Assembly: GCF_033878955.1 (NCBI RefSeq)
Contig: NZ_CP138858.1
Location: 1,612,001 to 1,676,000, forward strand
DNA length: 64,000 nt
Direction of reading: 5' to 3'
DNA from: Coraliomargarita algicola
Lineage (GTDB): Bacteria > Verrucomicrobiota > Verrucomicrobiia > Opitutales > Coraliomargaritaceae
Part shown: positions 1 to 9,800 of the stretch, one piece after another
How the letters are laid out: every line of letters begins with the position of its first letter
Numbering within the stretch: the first letter of the stretch is position 1
The notes under the pieces: generated by a model
Database searches by the model: none
Told to the model about the DNA's origin: nothing
Seen by the model: only the letters and a program-made list of their open reading frames with translations
Program-made: the position numbers and the translations under genes

Positions 1-713
1 TTCGGGTTGAGCGAAACCTCGACTTCGGGTGCCTTCGGATACGGCATCGAAGTAAAGCCTTTATCGATCCCAGTCACTTCCTCCCCATTGGCGATTTTAC
101 GCGCCGCATTGCGATCACAGACGCGGCGCGGATAGGAATGCGCCTCTTGAGGCTGCCACTCAAAGTCCACCGCCTCATCGCCTTCGGCAGTCACTTTAAA
201 GTAAAAGGAGTCAAACTCCGCATGCACCACACTTTCGATTTGGTAACTGCCCACCGACGTTTGAACCGTGCCCACCAATTTGGCATTCCACAAATCCAAG
301 CGCCAATCCACTCCCGTCACATCACCTTTAGAGCGAATTCGATAAAAACCAATTGGCAGACGCCCACGGTAAATCCAGGTATGGTCGCGCCCGTCTACAG
401 GTGGCCGATTGTCATTATAATCACCACGACCGACGTGAAGGGAGAGCACATTCTTATCATTGGTCGCCTCTGGGTTTTTGAAACCCGCCTTTTCTTGAAA
501 CAGCATCAGCCCGAGCATACCATTGCCAAGATACGGTGCCTGCAGCCAGTCCGTGGGCGCTTCATTCTCCCACTTCATATCCTGCCTGCCAATAAAGGAC
601 GGCCAATCAATGGGCGGCGTGTTCGCGGAGGAGACAGCGTCCTCATATGCCGAGCAAGCAGATAAAGTGAGCAGAAAGAGTGCAGATGAAACGATTTGAA
701 TAAGATGTTTCAT
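1..713 (-). CDS. GH95-like glycoside hydrolase, lipoprotein, N-terminal part only
   Basis: The reading frame is open from the ATG at 713 to the window edge, giving about 237 residues of an unfinished protein. It starts with a hydrophobic signal ending in a lipobox-like LSAC near residue 21, so it is probably membrane-anchored outside the cytoplasm. The stretch APYLGNGMLGLMLFQ followed by a conserved LHVGRGD resembles the N-terminal beta-domain of GH95 and related alpha-L-fucosidase/galactosidase enzymes. The catalytic (alpha/alpha)6 domain lies outside the window, so activity cannot be judged. It has its own promoter with the GTCACC-N6-GGTGAC palindrome, separate from the operon upstream. The family call is from motif likeness; a related uncharacterised family remains possible. 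Confidence 0.65.
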   Translation of the reverse strand, partial: MKHLIQIVSSALFLLTLSACSAYEDAVSSANTPPIDWPSFIGRQDMKWENEAPTDWLQAPYLGNGMLGLMLFQEKAGFKNPEATNDKNVLSLHVGRGDYNDNRPPVDGRDHTWIYRGRLPIGFYRIRSKGDVTGVDWRLDLWNAKLVGTVQTSVGSYQIESVVHAEFDSFYFKVTAEGDEAVDFEWQPQEAHSYPRRVCDRNAARKIANGEEVTGIDKGFTSMPYPKAPEVEVSLNP

Positions 714-812
714 ATTAGTGGGGCATTCTTAGAGTAAAAAGGGGAGATAGATTGAGCGGAGAACACGTGAATTTTCTACTTCTTGCGATTTAGCACGACG
801 ACAACATGCTAC

Positions 813-859
813 ATACTATAGTTTCTCTGACAGTTTGTCTCGTCACCTAATTAGGTGAT
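813..859 (-). promoter_or_regulatory. Promoter with palindromic operator, site 1
   Basis: Reading the minus strand, the 18-bp palindrome at 842-859 (GTCACCTAATTAGGTGAT on the plus strand) is followed directly by a -35-like GAGACA (841-836), a 17-bp spacer and a -10-like TAGTAT (818-813). This points at the GH95-like gene whose ATG is at 713. The palindrome and spacing match three other sites in the window. A weaker half-conserved copy (TCACAAATGGTGA) lies at 878-890. Palindrome, spacing and position are seen directly; function as an activator site is inferred. Confidence 0.72.
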
Positions 860-890
860 AGAGATACCCAAGTTGACTCACAAATGGTGA

Positions 891-1248
891 CACCGGAGAA
901 CCTATCCATCTTTAGACTATATTCAGTTTCACGCTCTCAATAAAGAGTCTTTCCATAAGAGTATGTGATTTCGTAGCTTGTGCTGCTTGGCCCGAATTGA
1001 GTTTGGATTGCGGTGCCCGTGCATCCAACCTAGTAACCTACGACCTTCTCCCCTGAGAGGATCCTCTCTGCGGCAACTAAACGCTGCACCTCGTAGGCAT
1101 CCAATATTGAAGCTCGCTGAGGTCAGAATCATTCTCGCCTCGCCATTCATTCTTGTAAAAGGCGTGATAGAAATGTGTGGCTAATGTGCGCAGAGGATTC
1201 ATCATTTCTTTAATGGAGGAGCCCTTCAGAGTTGGCAGAAACGACACG
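891..1248. other. Intergenic, no gene recognised
   Basis: Between the operator region of the GH95-like gene and the end of the fucosidase gene there is no reading frame that resembles a protein, no tRNA and no clear Rho-independent terminator. Short open frames on both strands here show no recognisable motif. Confidence 0.5.
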
Positions 1249-1273
1249 CTAGTTCATCGGCACCAGCCTGACT

Positions 1274-3070
1274 TCACGTACCTTGAATCGGCTTCCAGTC
1301 CAGATGCCCGACCGACTGGAGCACTAAGTCCAAATGATCGGCATTCGGAAAACTCATTTCCCCGACCTTCACCCGTTGAAAGTCGTCCACACTTCCAGTT
1401 ACCGGAATTGCAGAGTAAAGATGCTTACCTGGGCCAAAGTAAACAACCATCATGGAATCAATCTCGGTCGCCGAAACCAACAATTCGACAGCGTAACGCC
1501 CGGGGCTCCCGATTTCAAGCGGCCAGCGAATCTTCGTGCCTTTATCATTCCAGCCGACAATCGTGGCCGTAGCGCCCTGCCCTTGGAGTATCGCTTCGCC
1601 CTCAATTTTAGCGTCAGCCGGACGAAAAACTAAGGTGCCGGGAATCATTTGCTCCGATTCTCCCTTTAAAGCAGATCCATATTGAATGCCCCCAACCTCC
1701 TGATCCAAGGTAATCTTCACAATGCTCACGTATGGGTTGCGCTCTTCTTTGGGTATCGTTATCTTAAGGCTACGGGTATCTAAATTCTGGACGAATGGAA
1801 TCGCTTTACCATTCATCGTAGTCACCGATTCCACGTTCTGCGGGAGGCGATTCAGCTCAATGCCCGCATCGTCTGGATTAAAGACATGCAGATAAACATG
1901 GCGACCACGATAGCTTGCGCCGCCCCAGTCGCCATTCAGCCACGGTCCGCCGCGGGTGCCATAAAGCGCCTCCTGGTATTGTGCTGTCCATGGAGCCAAA
2001 CCTTCTAAGATGGCACGTTCTTCCGCGCGCAACGAGCCATCCGGTAAGGGCGCGACATTGAGCAGCATATTGCCGTCGCCCGTAACACAGGAAGAGAGCA
2101 ATTGAATCGTTTCCTTTAAAGAGCGGGTCACTCCATCGGGGCGATAGGACCAACCTCCATGATCATCACTAGGTGATAGAATCATACAGGACTCCCAAGC
2201 ACGGCCCGCCTGAAAGGAGCCCATACGGTTCTCTGGCGTATCATAATCTCCATGCTTTAGCGCGACATACTCACTTGGAATATTCTTAAGCCCACGAGCG
2301 GCACGGTTGTTTACCAGCAGGTTCGGAGCAATGTCATACATTTTTTGATACAAACGCGGAATGGTATATTGATCCCATTCACCAAAACAATGGTCGAACC
2401 AGAGTATATCAACTGGTCCATAATCGCGGAGCAGTTCTTCCACCTGATTCTCGTAGTAGGAATTATAGGCGACATTGTCCCCTTGCAGATAATCTGGATG
2501 CGTCCAGTCACGCGTGCTGTAATACCAACCAACTTTCAGCCCATTGTTCTGAGCGGCATCCCGCACCATTGAGACGATGTCCTTTTGATAGGGCGTGTCG
2601 GCGATCGAATAGTGAACCGGATATTCCGAATCCTCGGGAAAGCGTTTCTCTTGAGTGTCCCAGAGACTGAACCCATCGTGATGCTTGGTCACAAACACTG
2701 AGTAAGTCATGCCCGCCTCCTTAGCCAAAGCCATGATTTCGTCGGGATTGAAGTTCACCGGATTAAAGTCCCGATAGAGATTCATATACTCATCGCGCGG
2801 CACTTTTTGGTGCTGCGCCCCACGCTCGATTCGATCTTTCATCCCCCAACTGATCTCCGCACCGCTCAACGCAGCGGGCCCCCAGTGGATGAACAAGCCG
2901 AACTTGGCATCACGAAACCATTGCACACGGGCATCCCGTTCTTCAATCGTTTCCACCAACTGAGGCACACGCACCCGATTAAGCTCTTCAGCATCAACCT
3001 GGGCAGCAGCCTGTATCAGAATTGCTGATACAACGGCTGATGCACATTTTATGAATTGTTTTGTTTTCAT
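1274..3070 (-). CDS. Alpha-L-fucosidase, GH29, exported
   Basis: The 598-residue product has a signal peptide (about residues 1-27) and the GH29 hallmark WFRDAKFGLFIHWG near residue 51. The expected nucleophile is the Asp in ILWFDHCFG (D226). GH29 enzymes remove terminal alpha-L-fucose by a retaining mechanism, outside the cytoplasm here. The C-terminal 150 residues form a beta-rich domain. The frame stops after KPIQGT, but one base further the next frame reads VREVRLVPMN then a stop (TAG at 1251-1249), which looks like the natural family ending. A single-base indel close to the C-terminus is therefore likely and would remove only about ten residues. This is the last gene of the operon that begins at 13503. 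The family call is firm; the substrate is inferred. Confidence 0.9.
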   Translation of the reverse strand: MKTKQFIKCASAVVSAILIQAAAQVDAEELNRVRVPQLVETIEERDARVQWFRDAKFGLFIHWGPAALSGAEISWGMKDRIERGAQHQKVPRDEYMNLYRDFNPVNFNPDEIMALAKEAGMTYSVFVTKHHDGFSLWDTQEKRFPEDSEYPVHYSIADTPYQKDIVSMVRDAAQNNGLKVGWYYSTRDWTHPDYLQGDNVAYNSYYENQVEELLRDYGPVDILWFDHCFGEWDQYTIPRLYQKMYDIAPNLLVNNRAARGLKNIPSEYVALKHGDYDTPENRMGSFQAGRAWESCMILSPSDDHGGWSYRPDGVTRSLKETIQLLSSCVTGDGNMLLNVAPLPDGSLRAEERAILEGLAPWTAQYQEALYGTRGGPWLNGDWGGASYRGRHVYLHVFNPDDAGIELNRLPQNVESVTTMNGKAIPFVQNLDTRSLKITIPKEERNPYVSIVKITLDQEVGGIQYGSALKGESEQMIPGTLVFRPADAKIEGEAILQGQGATATIVGWNDKGTKIRWPLEIGSPGRYAVELLVSATEIDSMMVVYFGPGKHLYSAIPVTGSVDDFQRVKVGEMSFPNADHLDLVLQSVGHLDWKPIQGT

Positions 3071-3137
3071 TATTATTGCGATTATCGAATACTACGTAAA
3101 CCGAGAAGTAACAAAATGGGTTTAATAGACTGAGGCA

Positions 3138-3264
3138 TTATCGGTTCTGATTGGTCGCTTGCGTATGAAGCCTGTGCATCTTCTTGCGCAATTTGGAGAG
3201 CACCTCTGCGTATTCCGGATGGGCAATCAGGTTGTTCATCTCGTATGGATTCGCCTCTTTTCCA
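3138..3264 (-). pseudogene. Sulfatase C-terminal fragment
   Basis: Immediately after the stop of the complete sulfatase (3268), another frame reads about 42 residues with the sequence signature ANPYEMNNLIAHPEYAEV, then a Lys/Arg-rich tail and a stop at 3138. Phrases such as DPYEMNNL are typical of the C-terminus of S1 sulfatases. No start codon, signal peptide or catalytic region is attached, so this is a scar of a second sulfatase gene or of an older end of the neighbouring one. The likeness is by eye. Confidence 0.6.
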
Positions 3265-3267
3265 AAA

Positions 3268-5214
3268 CTAACGAAGCTCAACTGCGAGTTCCTGGAAAGC
3301 GGTGTGTTCGCCGCCGCCTCGTTCCGTGACCGGATAGACCGCCCAGAGGATCCAGCGGAATTGACCGAGTGACCGCCCCGCCGGAGCGCGTAACGACGCG
3401 GCAGTGAACTTGGCCTTGGCTCCGCCAGTCGTGTCGATGGTGCCGAGCGCGGTAAACTTCGCCAGATCCCAGCCGGGATCAGTGGCCGAATTGCTGCCAT
3501 ACAACACAATTTTCTGCGCCCCCCGATGCTTGTCCTTGTTATATGACCAGCTGGTAACCGCAGCAACGGGCTGCGCGCGGCCCAGATCCATTTTATACGC
3601 ACCGCTTTCAACACCATTGTTGAAAATAGGCCCGAAATCCTCGGCTATTTTCCCGTCTACCAGCGAGCCCAACAGGGGCTTTACCACATTCTGATTCGCT
3701 GTAACCTTTCCCGATGCAGATTTTGGCAATGGAAATTTAGAAAAACCGCCCGCTTCTGAAGCTGTTTCAATCTCGACGCTCGCAGGGTGCGGCCCCGTCT
3801 GCTGAATGGGTTTGAATGCAGGTATTGCCTTGCCTGCTGCTTTTGCGGCGGCTTTTGCACGATTGCGGCTCCGTTCGATCTCCCCCCATGAGGGAATCAC
3901 GGCAGGCAAGCTCCATTCCTCTGGTTGCGGGTTTTCTACCATGATCGGATCGGTGTCGCCATAGCCCTTACGCGTCGTCTCGAGCAAAGCGGAAAGCTCG
4001 GCAATTCTCCCTTCGTGCTCAGGATTAGTCGACAGGTCGTTCAACTCATAGGGATCGGCTTCCAAATCGAAGAGCTGAGTCTTGTTGATCAAGGGATAGC
4101 GGATCAGTTTCCAGCGTTCGTCACGGATGGAGCGCTGCCCATCAATGTAGGCGGTGAACAAGGTATCGCGCACCTTGGGCTGCTCGCCCTGGATGACAGG
4201 AGATAAATCTTTGGCGTCCAGGCCGGCGGGCACTTCAATGCCGGCAAGATGGCACATCGTTGGATAGATATCATAGAGGTGGGCAAAAGCATCCGTGTCC
4301 CCTTTAGGAACGCCCGGACCAGCGAACAAAAGCGGGACATGCATACCGCCCAATTCGTAGAGATTCTGCTTGCCGATCAAGCCGTGAGCTCCCATCGCCA
4401 TACCGTTGTCGCCAGCGACGACGAAGATAGTATTCTCGAACTGGCCAGCCTGCTTCAACGCTTCGATGATGCGACCCGCTTGGGCGTCCATATACTCGAT
4501 CGATGCATAGTAACGGGCGAGTGTGCCGCCGACATTTTTCTGTGTGCGCGGCCACTTCACGAGCTGCTCATCCTGTCCTAGCATCTCACCATTATCGAAG
4601 GGATGCATTGGCATAAAGTTTGGAGGCATCGGGATCTCGTCAGCCTGGTAATGCGCATGGTATTCTTTGGGCGCAGCATGCGGGTAATGCGGCTCGACGG
4701 GCGCGAAATAGAGGAACAGCGGCTTTTTACCAGCATTCTCCTGAATGAATCCGATGATATTGTCGGCATGAGTCGCCGCCGATTGATGAGAGGTTGGATG
4801 CTGATCAAAAACCTTATCCAAGTTGTTCGGATTATTGCCATGTTTACCACTGCGAATCGAGGCATACCCAGCTGCCTTAACTGTTTCTGCAAGCGTCGGC
4901 GTGCTGATCTGTTCGCGCATATAGCTGACGCCCGTCTGAATCATCGTGCGACTGGGCATACAGACAGCACCCCGGTCCCCGCCCAGCACATACGCATTGC
5001 GAAAGATAAATCCATCGCGACACAGCCGGTCGAGGTTTGGGGTTTTGACGAGCTCGTGTCCGAGCAGGCCCATGCAGTCGGCCCGCCAATCGTCGGCAAG
5101 AATCAGGCAGATGTTCAGTTTTTCCGACTCGGCTGTGGCTCTAGCGGATGTTCCGAGAAGGAGCACGGTAAGCAGCAAGCAGATCCGTTTCATGATGTTG
5201 ATAGGTGATTTCAT
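3268..5214 (-). CDS. S1 sulfatase with C-terminal discoidin-like module
   Basis: The protein has 648 residues. The hydrophobic signal could start at the ATG at 5214 or at 5193 (MKRICLLL...), the latter giving a shorter n-region. The S1 sulfatase core spans about residues 32-440, with metal-binding LADDWRAD and the formylglycine motif CMPSR (C85), which needs an FGE-type maturase. A linker rich in Ala/Lys/Arg joins it to a C-terminal module of about 175 residues, also present at the N-terminus of the GH116-like protein and the C-terminus of the beta-helix protein of this operon. It probably removes sulfate esters from the target glycan after export. The gene lies between the fucosidase and the double esterase, all on one strand with short gaps. 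Confidence 0.93.
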   Translation of the reverse strand: MKSPINIMKRICLLLTVLLLGTSARATAESEKLNICLILADDWRADCMGLLGHELVKTPNLDRLCRDGFIFRNAYVLGGDRGAVCMPSRTMIQTGVSYMREQISTPTLAETVKAAGYASIRSGKHGNNPNNLDKVFDQHPTSHQSAATHADNIIGFIQENAGKKPLFLYFAPVEPHYPHAAPKEYHAHYQADEIPMPPNFMPMHPFDNGEMLGQDEQLVKWPRTQKNVGGTLARYYASIEYMDAQAGRIIEALKQAGQFENTIFVVAGDNGMAMGAHGLIGKQNLYELGGMHVPLLFAGPGVPKGDTDAFAHLYDIYPTMCHLAGIEVPAGLDAKDLSPVIQGEQPKVRDTLFTAYIDGQRSIRDERWKLIRYPLINKTQLFDLEADPYELNDLSTNPEHEGRIAELSALLETTRKGYGDTDPIMVENPQPEEWSLPAVIPSWGEIERSRNRAKAAAKAAGKAIPAFKPIQQTGPHPASVEIETASEAGGFSKFPLPKSASGKVTANQNVVKPLLGSLVDGKIAEDFGPIFNNGVESGAYKMDLGRAQPVAAVTSWSYNKDKHRGAQKIVLYGSNSATDPGWDLAKFTALGTIDTTGGAKAKFTAASLRAPAGRSLGQFRWILWAVYPVTERGGGEHTAFQELAVELR

Positions 5215-5322
5215 TATTTTGTTTTAATACTCACTTAATTCTAGTTACTTTTATTCGACCGAAGAGTTTATCTTCCTTCGCGAGACTCTTACTGTCGGTC
5301 ACGATGACGGCATGGAGACCGC

Positions 5323-6864
5323 TCATTCCGTTACAGTGACATAGACTGGCGCAGAAATCGCATCAAACCATGTTTGGGCAATGATCTCGTTGCCTGTTGC
5401 ATTCGGGTGCAGATTATCCCTCCTCATGCAGCTCGCATACGCATCGTCGAGCGCAGTGAACTGATCTACAAAATGGACATCTTTCCCTTCGGCCTGAAAC
5501 TCGGCTACGATTCCTGGAACCTCGGCATTAAACGCGGCCACATATGCGGTATCACTGGCGTTTCTCCGATTCGGCGGAATAGATGCAAGGTAAATGGCGG
5601 GGTTCCCCACATCAGGTAATGAATAAATGTCTTCAACGAGACTCCTTAACCGATCGGTCGCTCCAACCGGTGTCGCCACATCATTGGTGCCAAGCATGAT
5701 CAGAATAGTATCAGGTTTCTCCTCCGCTAACCGGCCACTGTTCCAATAGGTGACGAGGTTCTTGGCGAAGCCTGACGCGCCACCCGCCTCTCCAATTCGG
5801 ATTCCGGAAACTCCGGAGTGATAGTGATAGAGGTTGTCGGCAGGCTTGCCTCCCGTTGTCGGCAAGCCATCCACATTGGCCGTGAAATGTCCGGTATAGC
5901 TGAAGTCGAAACCATCCGCCATCAACAGATCGTAGAGCGATTTGCGGGGAGATCCTGTTGGATCCCCATCGGCCACGCTTTGCGTAATCGAATCGCCGAT
6001 GAACCAAATAGCCCCCAACTCTTTACCGGCACTGGTGTTCTGTTTAATGAACTCAATGACCGGAGCCGGGGCTTTCATGCCGTGAGAGTGGCCTTTTTTT
6101 TCTACAATCACCTCGATGGAACCGCCGAGCGCTTTATAGCGCTCTTCCACGATCGCATCGTTTTCCTCATAAGGAACGGCGGGGTCGCTGTCTCCGCAAA
6201 CCATCAGAATCGAAATATCGGCTGCGGCCATCGGTGCCAGCATGCCAATGAGGCTCTCCGCCTCTTGCTTCGCAAGCGCCTCTGCATCCGAGGTCCAGCC
6301 AAAGGTATCTTTGACTTGCCCCCAGAGCGTGTAGTTCCCAGAGGCAATGGAATCACTGCCCGGTACGGATTTGCCTCCGGGCCAGCTCTTCAAGCTACAA
6401 ACGCCGTTGTCGATATAGAGACTGTCCACCCGTTCCGAGTGGGTGTAGGCCCAGCGTGCCAACGCCAGCGTTTCACGACTCATGGACGCCAGATTGCACT
6501 TTTTCGAGAACCCATACTCCGTGGTCAGCAGATCATACGCCGCATCAATGGTGGCATTTCCGCTCGGATGTCCATAGACATTGCCCGGTGCTAGCACAAC
6601 ATGATATCCCTGCCGAACCAGCTCCAGATCCGCATTGTAAAATCGCGGTATTGACATCCAGAACATACCATACCTCCACAGCCAGGGTTTCCCAGGCGCA
6701 GCGGTCTTAGGACAAACGACCCTAATCTTGCCGCTTGATGTCGGAACGGTATAAAGATCAAACCCTTTAAAGTCGGTTGGCTCACCTGGAAATTGATTCG
6801 CCCAGGCAGATGGAAAGAGCTGCAGCGCCAGGCAAGCTAATAATAGTAATTGAAATTTCTTCAT
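5323..6864 (-). CDS. Two-domain esterase: alpha/beta-hydrolase plus SGNH/GDSL hydrolase
   Basis: The product has 513 residues with a signal peptide (about 1-22). Residues 30-280 look like an alpha/beta-hydrolase: a candidate nucleophile S129 in ASMSRETLALARWA, a later CGDSDPAVPY acid region near 225 and a GHSHG histidine near 260. The elbow lacks the usual second Gly (SMSRE instead of GxSxG). Residues 285-505 are an SGNH hydrolase with block I FIGDSIT (S292), block III MLGTND and block V DNLHP. SGNH domains of this kind often remove acetyl groups from polysaccharides. The pairing suggests de-esterification of the glycan before or during glycosidase attack. The folds are recognised from motifs; the substrate is inferred from the operon. 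Confidence 0.82.
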   Translation of the reverse strand: MKKFQLLLLACLALQLFPSAWANQFPGEPTDFKGFDLYTVPTSSGKIRVVCPKTAAPGKPWLWRYGMFWMSIPRFYNADLELVRQGYHVVLAPGNVYGHPSGNATIDAAYDLLTTEYGFSKKCNLASMSRETLALARWAYTHSERVDSLYIDNGVCSLKSWPGGKSVPGSDSIASGNYTLWGQVKDTFGWTSDAEALAKQEAESLIGMLAPMAAADISILMVCGDSDPAVPYEENDAIVEERYKALGGSIEVIVEKKGHSHGMKAPAPVIEFIKQNTSAGKELGAIWFIGDSITQSVADGDPTGSPRKSLYDLLMADGFDFSYTGHFTANVDGLPTTGGKPADNLYHYHSGVSGIRIGEAGGASGFAKNLVTYWNSGRLAEEKPDTILIMLGTNDVATPVGATDRLRSLVEDIYSLPDVGNPAIYLASIPPNRRNASDTAYVAAFNAEVPGIVAEFQAEGKDVHFVDQFTALDDAYASCMRRDNLHPNATGNEIIAQTWFDAISAPVYVTVTE

Positions 6865-6891
6865 AGTTTCATTTTTGCTCGATTTCGTTTC

Positions 6892-9800
6892 TTAGTTAAA
6901 GGCGACTTCCAGGCGTTGGCCGGCCTGCAAGCTGACGGTCGTGTCGAAATGCACGACGTAATTACCCTCGTTATAGTTCAATGTCGCAGGGATCACTTTC
7001 CCACCGATTTTCACTGAGACAGCATTTGCCTGCGTGCCCTTGACCTTGCCCAAGCTCAGCTGCTTCAATTCGAGCGTTCCGTAGCCTAAATCGATCACGG
7101 CAAATTGACGACCACCAGATACCTTTTGCGCAAAACTCCCCCAACCTTCGGCGGTGGTGAAGGCGGCGCGAAAGTCTTCTGGCGTCAGGCGCGGTGCAAA
7201 CGACAACTCCCCTTTGGGGCCGTGATACTGATAGCCGCACATCGCTTGATAAGCGCCGTAGCTGGCCATGGCACGGGCGTAGTGATCGCCACACTCAATC
7301 TCATTATACGGATTGCGTAGTTCCGCACTGTAGCGGTCATGAATCGCACGAGACACGATCAATCCTTTCTCCAGTAGATCGGGTGCATCGATCCCTTCAA
7401 AGATCATATGCGATGCGGCCTGCCACTCGAAACCACTCATGATTTCGTAGAAGTAGATGTGGTCTTCCCCTTTGCCCATCGGCCCTTTCGGCCAAGTGCA
7501 CATCAGCAGTCCGGCATCTCCCGGCAAGGCATACACCCTTCCGTTACGAAACACCTCGCGGTAAGGCCCGAAGTCAGAAATAAAGTTGTAGCGATAGATC
7601 GATCGCAAGGCGCTGCGCTGCATATCGACATCGATGATATGCCCCAGCCCGACCCAGTGTGCCCAGCTCTGGCCAAAGACTTGATCAATAAAGCAGCCGT
7701 CGCCGTGTCCAAAAGAGTCGGGTTTATCCCCTTTGTCCTGAATGAAATATTCGCCATTGAAGAGCTCATCAACTGCCGTAGAACCCTGATCGGCGAGATG
7801 CTTGCACTGCTGCGCATATTCCGTATCGCCGATTTCGTTGGCCATCGCTTCGGCGGCACGCAGGCCAGCGACATACTGGGTGATCGACCAAGAGAATTTG
7901 CCATACCACTTACCGTCCAAGGTATTTTGATAAGACCCATCCAGCACACCGTCCTGATCCTTATCCTTGGCGATGATATAATCCATGCCTTTCTTCACGC
8001 GCGGCCACATGTGCTCCAAGAACGTATTGTCGGTCGTCATCTGATGCTCGCGATAGACACTCAGGATTCGCCCGAGCTGACCGTCGTCGGCGACCAGACC
8101 GCCGCCCATACTGATACGGTGACCAATGCCGCCTTGTGCACTGAAGCCAACACCGAAGTCCGCGACATCACGGGTGTTCCGTTCCAGCGAGGGAAACAAG
8201 CGAGAAACTGCCTGCGCATACTGCCACACGTGAGAGCACGTTCCGGCGCAGGAGGAAACCCCTTCCCATCCCCAAAAGCGTCCGTCCTCAAATCTCTGAC
8301 TGGTCATAGTGGCCAAGGTCGAGGTGTTGGCCATGGTGCGATCCAGGAACCAATACGGCAGCGACGAGTTATACCAGGTATCAACCCATTGACGCGTCTG
8401 AGTAAAAAGGCGGTCGGAGTTTTCCAATAAATAGGCGGTCACTTCGGTCGAAGACGCAAAGCGTGAGGCATAATGATGCCCGGCGTGTTCTCTCGGCATA
8501 TGCACATTGCTATAATTCGGTATAAACCACGAGACCACAAAGGTGAAGGTCGCTTCCTCGCCTGGAGCGAGACGCACGGAGCGACCCACTTCGCCCACCA
8601 GCGATTCGCCAAGCTCGGCCGTTGCCTCCGCTTGCTGATTCGCCGCAGTCGTCGAGGCATCCACCTCCCCGTCACCCAATAAGGCCAGCGACATGGTTCC
8701 GAAATCTGGCAGGTCTTCCAGAAGCGTGCGCGGCACCGCAGGTGTGTCGGTGAAAACAATATCGTCCACGATGATGCCAGCCATGGTTCGCAAGTGCGGC
8801 GTCTGCGGCTTCTCATGGTCGCGGATCTCCAAGGTCGCCATTTTGCCCTCGAAACGCGACACGTCCAGCGTGACTGGTATCAAATTGTTACTATAGCTTC
8901 CCGAGGTAGAGGCAACGACCTCACCATCCACCAGCACGTAAAGCCCGACCTTGGTGAGGTCGGCAGCGCCCGCTACCGATGCGGTGATAAACTGGCGTTC
9001 AATTTTAAACGGCCGACTGGTTAAAGTTCCGGTCAATCCCCCTATGCGTTGATTCGCCTGCCGTTGTTCATTGCCCGATAATGCCTCACCTTCTTTAGGC
9101 TCAAAGGTAAGGGTATTGACTCGCCCCTCGCTATTGTCTCCGAAAGGGCTTTTCCCAAAGGCACTCCCTGTGCCAGTCCAGCGTTGCGCGGCATCTGCAT
9201 CGAATGTTTCGAACGGGATCGCTTCGCGCGGAGAATCTCTGACCACCGTATCATAAGAGTATACGGAGCACTCCACGCCGACAAATCCATTCTGATCCAC
9301 TACGCGGTTTCGGATCTGCCCAGTTTTATAATCTCTGGATATAAAACTCACCGCATTCTCGAGGGAACCAGCAAGTGTCAGATCCAATGGCTGAGCACCT
9401 TCGTTCTTCACCGTGTAGTGCATCACGGTAGCTGGCAGTTCCGAATCATCGGGATTCATCGGAATGAACGGCGAAAACGCCTCCAGTTGAGCACTCACCG
9501 GCAGTTCCGCACCTTGAAAGCTAACCAGCGCACGTGGGTATTGCCCGTTAAAGGTCACGTCCTTAAAACCCTTAGCATCCAAGCTCACCTCCTTGCCATT
9601 TGCCCGAATCGTAAAGCCTTGATGGAAGGGTTGCTCTGGCTTCATCGGAGCCACATAGAGGGCGCCATTATCCCATGGCCGATTACGTCCCTCGAACTCC
9701 ATACGCCCCGGCAGGATGCCCAATGATTCTTTATTAAAAATATCCCAGTTGAACAACCGCCCATCGCCACTCAAATACACCGTGCCAGCAAACAGCCCAC

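Noticed and set aside
138..665. 175-residue plus-strand frame over the window start
   Set aside because: It is the complement of the GH95-like gene; the minus frame has a lipoprotein signal and family motifs, the plus frame has none.
878..890. Second palindrome-like TCACAAATGGTGA near operator site 1
   Set aside because: Spacing and arms differ from the four good sites; recorded only as a possible weak half-site.
929..1184. Overlapping short frames on both strands in the first intergenic region
   Set aside because: No motif, no ribosome-binding site of note and mutual overlap; treated as chance.
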